NCBI GenBank assembly: GCA_019745325.1
Contig: JAIETK010000016.1
Location: 1-64,000 of the forward strand
DNA: 64,000 nt
Source: Nitrosomonas sp.
GTDB lineage: Bacteria > Pseudomonadota > Gammaproteobacteria > Burkholderiales > Nitrosomonadaceae
Direction of reading: 5' to 3'
Shown here piece after piece: positions 36,544 through 45,520 of this stretch. The translations under genes and the position numbers were made by a program. Under the pieces are notes generated by a model. It saw nothing but the letters and a program-made list of their open reading frames with translations, made no database searches and was not told the origin of the DNA. Each line of letters begins with the position of its first letter. Positions within the stretch are counted from its first letter, which is position 1.

Positions 36544-38451
36544 CTATTTTTTTCTGGTTTTCCTGGCCGGAGTCCCGCTTTTAGCTTTTGCCGGTGCTTT
36601 GGTTTTTGTGGAAGCTGCTGTTGGTTGAGGTTGTTGCTCCACTTTTTGTTCGGTGCTGACAGCCGTAGTTGTTTCCGCCGAATCTTCCTTTTCCGCAGTA
36701 GCAGTCAAAAGAGGCTTCTCGGAAACCGGTTCAGGCTTACCCTTGCCTTTCTTCTTATCTTTATCCTTGCTGGCATCACTTTCTGCTTTATTTTCATACA
36801 TGCGGGTGATTTGCCATTGCTGGGTGATCGATAGAATATTGTTACACAGTGAATAAAGTACTAATCCTGCTGGAAAGAAGAAAAAGAAAATACTGAAAGC
36901 AAACGGCATGATTTGCATGACTTTCGCTTGTATCGGATCGGTCGGAGTGGGGCTAAGTTTCGATTGTACCCACATTGAGATCCCCATGATCACCGGTAAA
37001 ACATAATAGGGATCCGGTACCGACATGTCGGTTATCCACAACGCAAGCGGTGCGTAGCGTAGTTCAACAGCTGCCATGAGTGTCCAGAACAATGCGATGA
37101 ATACCGGTATTTGCACTAGAATCGGTAAACAACCTCCCATGGGATTAATTTTCTCTTCTTTGTAGAATTCCATCATGGCTTGATGCATGCGTTGCCGGTC
37201 ACTGGCGTATTGCTCGCGAATGCGTTGCAATTTAGGGGTTACAACCCGCAGTTTTGCCATCGAGCGATAACCGGCGGCGGATAATGGAAAGAACAGGAGT
37301 TTGACAGTAACGGTCAAGAGGATAATTGCCGCCCCCCAGTTATCTGTCCATGAATGATAAAAAGACAGTAACCAAAATAGCGGTTTAGCCAGTACGGTTA
37401 ACCAACCGTAGTCCACAGTCAATTCAAGGCCCGGCGATAACTCAGCCAGTTTGTCTTGTTCTTGTGGACCGGCATAAAACGGTATCGAGATATTCTTGAC
37501 CTGATCCGTTTCAATTACGCCAACGGGTACAATCACACCCGCTGTGTATTGGTTGGGCGCCAGTCGCTTGGCAAAATATTCACGAGGTGTATTAGGAGTC
37601 GGCAGCCAGGCTGTCAGAAAATAATGTTCCAACATGGCAATCCAGCCATTATCGTCATTATTCGGATACTCCGCTTTTCCTTTATCCAAATCGGAAAATT
37701 TAATTTTTAGGAATTTTTCGGAGTCCGTATACATTGCAGGACCAGTGTAAGAGTGAACCAATGCACCGGCTCCCGCTGGTTCGTTTGCGTCCCTAAGCAT
37801 TTGGAAGTAGGAAAATGGAATAATCGCAGATCCGCTATGGTTGGCTATTTCAAATTCAACATCAATGACATAGCTGCCGCGATGAAAGGTATATAGCTTC
37901 GTTACTTGGATGCCATTTTCTTCAGGTGCCTTCAGGCGCACTACGATTTTATCTTGGCCAGGTTCCAACTGATAGCTGTCAGATTCTGCCGAGTATTTGG
38001 TTTTATGATTAGGTAATCCATCGCCGATTAGCCCCGATTGGGAAACCTGGAATCGTGCTGTTTTGTCTAGCAATAACTCATAGGGCTTATTGATATCTTC
38101 CCTGGAGGGATGCAAGATCAAGCCGAGCTGACGGATATCGCCACCCGCTGTATCAATTTCAGCGACAACCATATCGGTTTGTACTTTAATTTTCTCGCCG
38201 ATGCTAAACAGATTGGGTGTTACTGACGGATTGACGCCTTCCACTTTGGAAGCCGCACCGGATTCTGCCGTTGCAGAAGTTAGTTCATCACCTGGCACGG
38301 GTAATGGATCATGATGCTGGTTAGTAGCATTCGAGGTTGCTCCAGGCATTGCTTGCGAGGCTGGAGGATAAACTTCTTTCTGCCATGAGTCCCACAAAAA
38401 AAGTAGTGACGTAGAGAAGATGATAATTAATATAAGTTTTCTTGTTTCCAT
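36544..38451 (-). CDS. yidC: Membrane protein insertase YidC
   Basis: Inserts and folds inner-membrane proteins, with or without SecYEG. N-terminal TM (residues 5-22), a large periplasmic beta domain (about 60-350), then the conserved five-helix core starting near LFWLLSFYHSWTDNWGAAIILLTV and GGCLPILVQIPVFIALFWTLM. Length 635 aa is long because of Ala/Lys/Thr-rich C-terminal tail (residues 560-635, ending PARKTRKK), basic as in ribosome-binding YidC tails. Confidence 0.97.
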   Translation of the reverse strand: METRKLILIIIFSTSLLFLWDSWQKEVYPPASQAMPGATSNATNQHHDPLPVPGDELTSATAESGAASKVEGVNPSVTPNLFSIGEKIKVQTDMVVAEIDTAGGDIRQLGLILHPSREDINKPYELLLDKTARFQVSQSGLIGDGLPNHKTKYSAESDSYQLEPGQDKIVVRLKAPEENGIQVTKLYTFHRGSYVIDVEFEIANHSGSAIIPFSYFQMLRDANEPAGAGALVHSYTGPAMYTDSEKFLKIKFSDLDKGKAEYPNNDDNGWIAMLEHYFLTAWLPTPNTPREYFAKRLAPNQYTAGVIVPVGVIETDQVKNISIPFYAGPQEQDKLAELSPGLELTVDYGWLTVLAKPLFWLLSFYHSWTDNWGAAIILLTVTVKLLFFPLSAAGYRSMAKLRVVTPKLQRIREQYASDRQRMHQAMMEFYKEEKINPMGGCLPILVQIPVFIALFWTLMAAVELRYAPLALWITDMSVPDPYYVLPVIMGISMWVQSKLSPTPTDPIQAKVMQIMPFAFSIFFFFFPAGLVLYSLCNNILSITQQWQITRMYENKAESDASKDKDKKKGKGKPEPVSEKPLLTATAEKEDSAETTTAVSTEQKVEQQPQPTAASTKTKAPAKAKSGTPARKTRKK

Positions 38452-38580
38452 TATTTCTAATCAAGTTGTTTTTCTAGCACAAACATCATATAAAGTGATT
38501 GTTTCAGCATCGAGAAAATGAATATTTTTTATTGTCCAGATTTTATCTCAATAATTTTGATGGCGTGATCGGGGAAATCG

Positions 38581-38790
38581 TTATGGCACAGGTTCGTAAC
38601 CGCCTTTACTCCAAGGATTGCATCGCAGGATGCGCCATACGCTTAAACGTGTTCCTCGCATGAAGCCATATTTCTTGTATGCCTCCCGAGCATATTGGGA
38701 ACAAGTTGGACTAAAGCGGCATGAGGGTGCGAAGAAAGGACTGATGCAGTACTGATAGAATTTAATCAAGGCAATAACTAATCGTGACAT
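38581..38790 (-). CDS. yidD: Membrane protein insertion efficiency factor YidD
   Basis: Short amphipathic protein, 69 aa, with the full signature: [34 protein letters not shown] and [15 protein letters not shown]. Overlaps the 3' end of rnpA by 13 bases and precedes yidC by 129 bases, the conserved order. Confidence 0.96.
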   Translation of the reverse strand: MSRLVIALIKFYQYCISPFFAPSCRFSPTCSQYAREAYKKYGFMRGTRLSVWRILRCNPWSKGGYEPVP

Positions 38791-39137
38791 CGCTGTAATT
38801 GAAACATTAATAATTGCATTTCGGAGACCAATTCCATGGATTCATTTTTGCTTAATGAACGCCTTATTCGGATTACCCAATCCAGTGTTTGACTGCCTGA
38901 CTCAGACCGGTGCTTCCGGAAAGTTTCGCGTAATATTCGCTTAATCCGGTTTCTTTTGACTGCATGCCGTTCAATTTTCTTAGAAACTATTAATCCAAAC
39001 CTCGCGTAGCCCAATCTGTTTGGTTTTGCGTAAATTTGAATTAAATTCCCGTTGACTTGATGCTTAAAATTAATGACCGCAGCAAATTCCGTTGCACGGC
39101 GTAATTTGCATCGCTTTAACAGAAAGTGATTCTTAAT
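38778..39137 (-). CDS. rnpA: Ribonuclease P protein component
   Basis: Protein subunit of RNase P, which matures tRNA 5' ends. The RNR signature [17 protein letters not shown] and [13 protein letters not shown] are clear. The frame from the TTG at 39014 covers only the second half: conserved sequence continues upstream ([18 protein letters not shown], then a segment to AKPN) to an in-frame stop. No ATG, GTG or TTG occurs in this stretch; ATT at 39137 (IKNHFLL) would give 119 aa, normal for RnpA, and CTG at 39122 is another option. So either an AUU-type start or a sequence error is implied. Lies 29 bases after rpmH. Confidence 0.87.
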   Translation of the reverse strand: MKNHFLLKRCKLRRATEFAAVINFKHQVNGNLIQIYAKPNRLGYARFGLIVSKKIERHAVKRNRIKRILRETFRKHRSESGSQTLDWVIRIRRSLSKNESMELVSEMQLLMFQLQRCHD

Positions 39138-39166
39138 AAAAAAATATAAAAAAATTTAACAAGCAA

Positions 39167-39301
39167 TTAAACACTGAGGCGAGCACGCCCTTTTGCCCGG
39201 CGAGCGCGAATCACAGCAGCGCCACCACGCGTTTTCATGCGAACTAGGAATCCGTGTGTACGCTTTCTTTTTGTAACTGACGGTTGATAGGTACGTTTCA
39301 T
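39167..39301 (-). CDS. rpmH: Ribosomal protein L34
   Basis: 44-residue large-subunit protein read directly from the minus strand: [14 protein letters not shown] at the start, then [18 protein letters not shown], ending [13 protein letters not shown]. Every conserved position of L34 matches. First gene of rpmH-rnpA-yidD-yidC-(mnmE). It is shorter than typical gene-finding cutoffs. The usual neighbour dnaA, on the opposite strand, is missing from the flank. Confidence 0.98.
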   Translation of the reverse strand: MKRTYQPSVTKRKRTHGFLVRMKTRGGAAVIRARRAKGRARLSV

Positions 39302-39535
39302 TTTTTTCTCATAATTTAGTCAATATAGAACCGCATATTAGAACTTGTTATGGCGTTCGATGTCAATTTTTTTGTTGAAAAGCCAGTAAAAAGTTTATTG
39401 CAATGCTCAACATGCAGTTTTACACTGATACCTTTCATATTACGCTGTATTATTTATATATTGTTTCTTAATTAAAAACAACGTTTTGATATATATGAGA
39501 TGCATATAAGTTCGAGATGTTAAAGGGAGTGATAC

Positions 39536-40012
39536 ATGACAGATTCGATTGCAGTTTTAAATATTCGAGGGCAGGATCGGCGTCAAGAGATGCCTTTTTT
39601 TTGTGCCTATCATTTGGGGATCAGGAGCGGCCGGAGGACTGGCGAGCGCCGGATAACTACAAGAGGGAAACCGGTATATGTCGATCGTTATGCCAGACAT
39701 TTAATGCTGTGCGCCATTGCAGTCCTTTTCTTGAGCGCCATGGATGCATTCCTTACACTCAATATTCTTGCTAATGGCGGTAAAGAGCTGAATTGGTTTA
39801 TGGAAGTTTTAATCGAAGATAGTACAGAAAAGTTTGTGGCCTTTAAACTTGCACTCACGTCATTGGCGCTTGTCATGCTGATAATTCATCATGAAGTCCA
39901 TTTGTTCAAGGGTATTCGAGTGCGGCATATTAATTATTCGGTTCTGGCCGGTTATGCGATTCTGATTGGCTATGAATTGCATTTGATTGCACTGGCAATG
40001 AGTGGTTATTAA
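39536..40012 (+). CDS. DUF5658-like membrane protein, 158 aa
   Basis: Polytopic membrane protein with three or four helices in the C-terminal two thirds: HLMLCAIAVLFLSAMDAFLTLNIL, KFVAFKLALTSLALVMLIIHHEV and YSVLAGYAILIGYELHLIALAMS. The pattern DAFLTLNILANGGKELNWFM (Asn and Glu in a membrane-proximal loop) matches DUF5658, function unknown. The first 50 residues are basic and hydrophilic. It converges with the T1SS tolC gene. Confidence 0.7.
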   Translation: MTDSIAVLNIRGQDRRQEMPFFCAYHLGIRSGRRTGERRITTRGKPVYVDRYARHLMLCAIAVLFLSAMDAFLTLNILANGGKELNWFMEVLIEDSTEKFVAFKLALTSLALVMLIIHHEVHLFKGIRVRHINYSVLAGYAILIGYELHLIALAMSGY

Positions 40013-40031
40013 AAATCATCATATTGATGGC

Positions 40032-41369
40032 TCAATTCCCGCCGGTTTTAAAGTAATTTGCAATGTTTCGTAAATCTTCCGGCGCCAGTGTGCCGGCAAC
40101 GAGTTGCAAGCGAAGGTAAGTAAGTAAGTAACCATATTTTGCCTGAGCGAGATCGCGCCGCGTGGTGTGTAATTGCTGTTGAGCTTCCAGTAAATTCAAA
40201 TTGATGCGGATGCCGCCACGGATGCTTTTTTGCGTGGCCTCTACCAATAGCTCCGCGGATTTAACCGCAAGTTCCAGCGATTCAATCCTTTTAACTCCGC
40301 TTATCAATAGATTATATTGCTTGCGAAGTTCGACGAGAACCTTATCGGTCATCGCATCAAGATCAGCCTCGGCGCGTGCATGATTGGCGGTAGCTTGGGT
40401 CGTAAGGGCGCTGACGCGGCCTCCCGCATAAAGCGGCATATTAACTTCGATGCCCACCGTGCCGAATTCTGCGTCCAGACCACGATTAATGAAGGAACCT
40501 CGTTGATTTTTCGTGAGGCTGGCGACAAAATCGAGACGAGGCATATGCCCTGCGCGATTTTTCTTGATTTCTTCTTTGCCGGATGTGACCGTATGCCGCT
40601 GCGTGATTAATTCCGCATTTTGTTCGAGTGCCAGGCTGTGCCAATTATCGTAATCCGGTAATTGAATCGACTGAGTACTGAAGGATGGCGAGAGCCGATC
40701 CAAATTTGTTATTTCTTGTCCGACGATCGCTTCGAGTTTAAGCTTTGCGATTTCCAACTCGTCTTTGGTTTCAATCAATTTGGCTTGCGCGATCGCATGC
40801 TTCGATAGTGTTTCCAGTACATCGGTGGTCGTGCCTTCACCTTTCTGCAACATCCGCTCGTTGACGCGTTTCAGCTCATCGAGTGCTTCCAGTTGCGCCT
40901 CGGCGATTGTCACATGATCCTGCGCCAATAATGTTTCTACATAAGCTTCAACCAGACGGACAACGAGTTGTTGACTGTTGCTGACAAATTTAGCGCGGCT
41001 CGAATCCGCTTTCGCTTTTCCTTGCTGATAGCCTGCGATGGCTTCCATGTTGAACAAAGGCTGGCGGAGCGTCAGCGTGCTGACCTGGCCGTCGAAATTG
41101 AGAGGCTCGGTGACATTACCCTGCGTCAAGGTACCTGCATTCTTATTTTGCGCATGGGTGACGTTCAAGCTTGGTAAAAGCCCAGCGCGGCCGATAGCTT
41201 CGGCTTGTTGTCCCGCTTCGTTTTCGTGTACCGCCGCGCGAAAAGCCGGATCATGATTCACTGCTGCTTCATAAGCATCCAATAAACTCAAGGCGACGGC
41301 TTGCGTCGTGGTATTTAGAAAGATCAAAAAAACAACGATCGGCAGCAGCTTTTGAAAATCAGGTTTCAT
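40032..41369 (-). CDS. TolC-type outer-membrane channel of the type I secretion system
   Basis: 445-residue TolC-family protein with a signal peptide (LPIVVFLIFLNTTTQAVA, about residues 10-27) and the long helical barrel repeats (AYEAAVNHDPAFRAAVHENEAGQQAE; QQLVVRLVEAYVETLLAQDHVTIAEAQLEALDE; RGGIRINLNLLEAQQQLHTTRRDLAQAKYGYLLTYLRL). Last gene of a three-gene exporter operon with the HlyD adaptor, 5 bases downstream of it. Forms the outer-membrane exit duct for the RTX/S-layer substrate (inferred). Confidence 0.92.
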   Translation of the reverse strand: MKPDFQKLLPIVVFLIFLNTTTQAVALSLLDAYEAAVNHDPAFRAAVHENEAGQQAEAIGRAGLLPSLNVTHAQNKNAGTLTQGNVTEPLNFDGQVSTLTLRQPLFNMEAIAGYQQGKAKADSSRAKFVSNSQQLVVRLVEAYVETLLAQDHVTIAEAQLEALDELKRVNERMLQKGEGTTTDVLETLSKHAIAQAKLIETKDELEIAKLKLEAIVGQEITNLDRLSPSFSTQSIQLPDYDNWHSLALEQNAELITQRHTVTSGKEEIKKNRAGHMPRLDFVASLTKNQRGSFINRGLDAEFGTVGIEVNMPLYAGGRVSALTTQATANHARAEADLDAMTDKVLVELRKQYNLLISGVKRIESLELAVKSAELLVEATQKSIRGGIRINLNLLEAQQQLHTTRRDLAQAKYGYLLTYLRLQLVAGTLAPEDLRNIANYFKTGGN

Positions 41370-41374
41370 TATGA

Positions 41375-42727
41375 TTATTCTTCGCTCAGTGCTGAATGAG
41401 CGCGATCAAGGATCGGTTTGAACAAATAGTTCATCAATGAACGCTCGCCGGTTTTGATGAATACTTCTACCGGCATGCCTGCGCGGATCTGCTGATCCGA
41501 CAATTGCTTCATACCTTCCTGGGTGACTTTGGCTTTCATGTTGAAAAATGGCAAGCCGGTGCGGTCGTCGATCAGCCGGTCAGCCGACACTTGCGTCACG
41601 ATGCCGGGTATTTGCGGCGTCTTTTTTTGATTAAGCGCCGTAAAAATGAGATCGACCGGAAGATCGACGTAAATCTTGTCGATCAAATGAACCGGAACTT
41701 GTCCGGTAACAACGAGCACATCATCGCTCGGGACGATGTCCATTAATTTGAATCCGGGGCCGATAACGCCGCTTTCGGTAAATACATTCATTCCGACCAC
41801 GGTGCCTTCAACCGGAGCCTTGACTTCGACATTCGCTAATTCGAATTCTTGTGCCTGCAAGTGACTGCTGAGTGCATCCGCTTCTTTTTTAATATCGGAC
41901 AACTGTTGACGCACTTCCTTTTGATATTCCTGCAGCCGGTGAATGCGGCGTTGTTCAAGTTCGGCTATTTGGCGTTGAATGCGGCCGGCATTGCCGGTAT
42001 CCGAAGAAATCTCGCCTTGCAACTGCGTGTAAGTGCGTTCTGTTTCCAAAACGCGGTTTCGTGGCACAAAACCATCTTGCGCTAAATCTCTCAGATTATC
42101 CAATTGTTCTTTTAAAAGCGCTAATTGCTGGTTTTTGCTGCTGCGCGCGGCTTCAAGGCCGCGCAATTGAAATTTAAAACCGGAAATGCTTTCGTCAAGG
42201 GCTGCCAATTCATGTTGCAAAGCCAGTTTGCGCGCTGTAAATAACTGATTCTGGATGAGCACGTTATTGGCGATGCGGTTATCACTATGCAGTACCAGTA
42301 ATTCATCGGGGAAAATAATCTCATTGCTGCCGTCGCGTTCAGCCAATAATCGCGCTTCAACGGCACGCGCTGTATACAGCTGATTTCTGGTTATTTCCGC
42401 TTTGGTTTTGATTTGTACATCATTCATGCGAACCAGTACTTGACCGACTTTCACATGGTCGCCTTCTCTTACCAGGATGCTGTCGATAATTCCACCGGTC
42501 TGATGTTGCACGGCTTGCAGGTGGCTGGAAACCGTTACGGTGCCGGAAATCGGAACCCCTTTATCCAGCGGTGCAAAGGTTGCCCACAAAATAAAACCGC
42601 CAAAACCGGCTAAGACGATCCACCAGCCGAGTTTAGTATAAGCGGTATCGTCCGTTTGTACCTGGTTGGGTAGATGGGCCGGAGCGTTTTCAATCACCGT
42701 ATCTTTTTTTTCGGCAACAAGTTTCAT
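41375..42727 (-). CDS. HlyD-family membrane fusion protein (T1SS adaptor)
   Basis: 450-residue periplasmic adaptor. One N-terminal TM (residues 34-52, GWWIVLAGFGGFILWATFAPL), the HlyD barrel (GVPISGTVTVSSHLQAVQHQTGGIIDSILVREGDHVKVGQVLVRM), a long coiled-coil hairpin (about 130-290) and a C-terminal beta domain (VPIHLIDKIYVDLPVDLIFTALN, RAGMPVEVFIKTGERSLMNYLFKP). Very close to PrtE/RsaE-type adaptors. Lies between the ABC and TolC genes, 64 bases after the former. Confidence 0.94.
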   Translation of the reverse strand: MKLVAEKKDTVIENAPAHLPNQVQTDDTAYTKLGWWIVLAGFGGFILWATFAPLDKGVPISGTVTVSSHLQAVQHQTGGIIDSILVREGDHVKVGQVLVRMNDVQIKTKAEITRNQLYTARAVEARLLAERDGSNEIIFPDELLVLHSDNRIANNVLIQNQLFTARKLALQHELAALDESISGFKFQLRGLEAARSSKNQQLALLKEQLDNLRDLAQDGFVPRNRVLETERTYTQLQGEISSDTGNAGRIQRQIAELEQRRIHRLQEYQKEVRQQLSDIKKEADALSSHLQAQEFELANVEVKAPVEGTVVGMNVFTESGVIGPGFKLMDIVPSDDVLVVTGQVPVHLIDKIYVDLPVDLIFTALNQKKTPQIPGIVTQVSADRLIDDRTGLPFFNMKAKVTQEGMKQLSDQQIRAGMPVEVFIKTGERSLMNYLFKPILDRAHSALSEE

Positions 42728-42791
42728 GAAAATTCCCGGTCGATTATTGGTATGTTTCCAAAGGTATAAAAAGCCGCCATATTTCGTGTCG

Positions 42792-44555
42792 TTAAGGATT
42801 GCTGGTTGCTTGGGGTGCTTGGTTCTGCGTTGCCGGATCGTCGGCCTTTTTCTGAGCCAGCTGCGCTTGCTGTTGTTTGGTCAGCGCTTCAATGACTTGT
42901 TGCGTAGGGCCATAAATCTTCGCGGTGCCATCGTGCAAAAGCAGCAGTTTGTTGGTTGCACTCAGAATACTGGTGCGATGCGTAATCAACACAATGGTTT
43001 TGCCCCGTTTGCGTAAATCAATAATGGCGGCCAGAAGCGCCTGTTCGCCAGTGTCATCGAGATTTGAATTGGGTTCGTCGAGAACGATCAGAGAAGGATC
43101 GTCGTACATCGCCCGGGCCAAACCAAGACGTTGTTTTTGTCCGCCGGATAATCCGGCGCCGCCGTCGCCCAGGTGCGTATCGTAGCCTTCCGGCATGTTA
43201 AGAATCATCTCATGAACACCGGCTCGCTTGGCAGCCAGAATGACTTTTTCCGCATCAATCTGGCCAAAGCGCGCGATATTTTCCGATACGGATCCAGCAA
43301 ATAACTCGATATCTTGAGGCAAATAACCCACATGCGGGCCTAACTCATCTTTGTTCCAAAGATACACATCGGCGCCGTCGAGCCGTACCTTCCCGGCGGC
43401 GGCCGGCCATACGCCGACCAGCAAGCGCGCCAAAGTTGATTTCCCGGAACCGCTTGGACCAATGATACCCAGGACTTCGCCCGCAGGAAGAGAAAAAGTT
43501 AGTCCCTTGATCACCGGGATTTTACTGCCGGGAGGCGCCGCCGTGACATTCTCGACGGTAATCAGTCCTTGAGGCTTGGGCAGTGCCATTCCGGCTTTGC
43601 GCGCCGGGTTGTCGTCAAGCAATTTGACCAATCGGTCATAAGCGCTGCGAGTACCGCCGATTTGCCGCCATACACTGATTAACAACTGAACCGGGGCGAT
43701 CGCTCTGCCCAGCAGGATCGATCCGGCAATCATCATGCCGGGAGTAATGCTGTTATCCAGCACCAATAAAGCGCCGAGACCCAGCATCATGGATTGCAAA
43801 GCGACGGTGGAAGATTTGGATAGCGCCGTGACAATGCCGGATTTCTCGCTGGCTTCCGCTTGCAGGTTAAGAAAACGGCTGTGCAACTGGTACCAGCGGG
43901 ATTGAAGATTCGGCAACATTCCCATTGCCTCGATGACTTCAGCGTTGCGCAGATTGTTTGTGGCCAAATTGGTGGAAGCGACCGCAACCGAATTGGCGTC
44001 GGCCAGCGGTTGATGTGAAATTTTTTCGTTGATATAAGCCAGTATGATCAATAGGGTGGTGCCGCATAGTGCAAATGCACCCAATACCGGATGAAACATG
44101 AAGATCACGAATATATAGATCGGAAACCAGGGGGCATCAAAAAAAGCGAATAACGCATTCCCGGTAAGAAATTGCCGGATGTTGGTTAAATCTTTCAAAG
44201 CCTGACCGGCGTTGGTATCGCCATGTTTCAAACTGGCTTCAAAGGCGGCGGTGTAGACGCGCCTGTTCAGTTTCATGTCAAGCTGTGCGCCCACGCGAAT
44301 CAAAACAAAGGTGCGCACATATTCGAGCGCGCCCATAAAAACGTAGGCGCCGAGCATGATCAGCGTCAGCATCAACAGCGTCATCTCATTGCGGCTGGTC
44401 AATACGCTGTCATAAAGCTGCAGCATATAGATGGCAGGCATGAGCATCAACATATTGATCACCGCGCTAAAAACTCCGATGTTCCGGAAAGTTTTCTTGA
44501 AGCTGGTTAATGCAAGCGCAACTTCATTCTGCGGTGCTTTCAGTTTGATTTTCAT
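42792..44555 (-). CDS. Type I secretion ABC exporter (PrtD/RsaD type)
   Basis: 587-residue inner-membrane ABC transporter with the membrane domain at residues 20-300 and the ATPase at 325-575. Walker A GPSGSGKST at 366-374, signature LSGGQ at 469-473, Walker B LIVLDEPNSNLD at 489-500. There is no N-terminal C39-like domain, so it belongs to the PrtD/AprD/RsaD group that exports RTX proteins with C-terminal uncleaved signals. The likely cargo is the RTX/S-layer protein at 58823. First gene of the exporter operon. Confidence 0.95.
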   Translation of the reverse strand: MKIKLKAPQNEVALALTSFKKTFRNIGVFSAVINMLMLMPAIYMLQLYDSVLTSRNEMTLLMLTLIMLGAYVFMGALEYVRTFVLIRVGAQLDMKLNRRVYTAAFEASLKHGDTNAGQALKDLTNIRQFLTGNALFAFFDAPWFPIYIFVIFMFHPVLGAFALCGTTLLIILAYINEKISHQPLADANSVAVASTNLATNNLRNAEVIEAMGMLPNLQSRWYQLHSRFLNLQAEASEKSGIVTALSKSSTVALQSMMLGLGALLVLDNSITPGMMIAGSILLGRAIAPVQLLISVWRQIGGTRSAYDRLVKLLDDNPARKAGMALPKPQGLITVENVTAAPPGSKIPVIKGLTFSLPAGEVLGIIGPSGSGKSTLARLLVGVWPAAAGKVRLDGADVYLWNKDELGPHVGYLPQDIELFAGSVSENIARFGQIDAEKVILAAKRAGVHEMILNMPEGYDTHLGDGGAGLSGGQKQRLGLARAMYDDPSLIVLDEPNSNLDDTGEQALLAAIIDLRKRGKTIVLITHRTSILSATNKLLLLHDGTAKIYGPTQQVIEALTKQQQAQLAQKKADDPATQNQAPQATSNP

Positions 44556-44629
44556 CGGTCAATAATCGTCATGAAGGTGTGCTTTTTGTGATTGCTTGCA
44601 AAAATAAATGGGTTTTTGATATGAGTTGT

Positions 44630-45520
44630 CTACTGTTTGGATTGATAAGGTAAATCCATAGCCGTCAGCTTAAACGGTCTGGGAACCAGTTTAAGATCCC
44701 GCTGCGCTTCCGAACTATCGAATTTTAAATCCTGATTCATTCTTTCGGCCATTGCCGGTGACCAATTGCGATAACGAGGCAGCCGTTTTAATCCCCAGAG
44801 TGCGATTTTGAATAGCCACATGGGCACCGTGAACATTCTTGGGGGAAGATTTTGTGCTTCGAATACCCGCCGGACCATTTCACGAAACGATAAGACTTCT
44901 CCACCGCTAAGATTATAGGAACGATTAGCCAAATTTAAAGTATCAAGTGCATTACAACAAGCCAAAGCAACATCTTCGACATGAATAGGTTGCCGCAATC
45001 CCTGCGCGGCGCCAAACAAAGGGAAAAAACCAAACCGGCGGATGAACGCTGCTATTTCACTGATATTCTTATCGCGACCGTGCCCGTAAATCAAGGTGGG
45101 CCGCAAGATAACCCAATCAATTCGATGCGCGGTTGCCCAGGTTTGCACTTTGTCTTCGCTTGCTATCAATCGCTGCACAATTTTCTTTTCCAAAGGATCG
45201 GATGAAATTTCCTTGGTAAAGCGACTGGTGGAAGATAATACTACAACTCGTTGCGCGCCGTAGGCTATTAGCAAATCAAAGTATCCGGGTAAAACCCAGA
45301 TGGGAGCCGCGCATAACCAGTAAGGGATTGGATTGTCACTGCTGTCAAAGTCTGCCGGCTGGGACGGATGAATCCGCCTCCAGGTTATTTTCGGGTGGTG
45401 GTCAGTAATTGCCTGCCGGGAAAATGCATGCACATGCCAGCCCTTTTGCACCAATTGCCGCAGGGTGCACTCGCCAGTTAAGCTTGTCGCGCCCAGCACG
45501 CCTACTTGTTTTTTAATCAT
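44630..45520 (-). CDS. NAD-dependent epimerase/dehydratase-like SDR protein
   Basis: 296-residue extended SDR-fold protein. N-terminal nucleotide site GVLGATSLTGECTLRQL; PTLIYGHGRDKNISEIAAFIRRFGFFPLF, PIHVEDVALACCNAL and SYNLSGGEVLSFREMVRRVF match the atypical SDR group seen in polysaccharide loci. The catalytic YxxxK is not clear (SSTSRFTKE at the place), so it may be an atypical or non-catalytic SDR, not a true sugar epimerase. Overlaps the GT2 gene by 8 bases. Confidence 0.75.
   Translation of the reverse strand: MIKKQVGVLGATSLTGECTLRQLVQKGWHVHAFSRQAITDHHPKITWRRIHPSQPADFDSSDNPIPYWLCAAPIWVLPGYFDLLIAYGAQRVVVLSSTSRFTKEISSDPLEKKIVQRLIASEDKVQTWATAHRIDWVILRPTLIYGHGRDKNISEIAAFIRRFGFFPLFGAAQGLRQPIHVEDVALACCNALDTLNLANRSYNLSGGEVLSFREMVRRVFEAQNLPPRMFTVPMWLFKIALWGLKRLPRYRNWSPAMAERMNQDLKFDSSEAQRDLKLVPRPFKLTAMDLPYQSKQ

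Noticed and set aside
37032..37040. Perfect DnaA box (TTATCCACA)
   Set aside because: It is a single copy inside the yidC coding frame; no cluster of boxes or AT-rich unwinding region is nearby.
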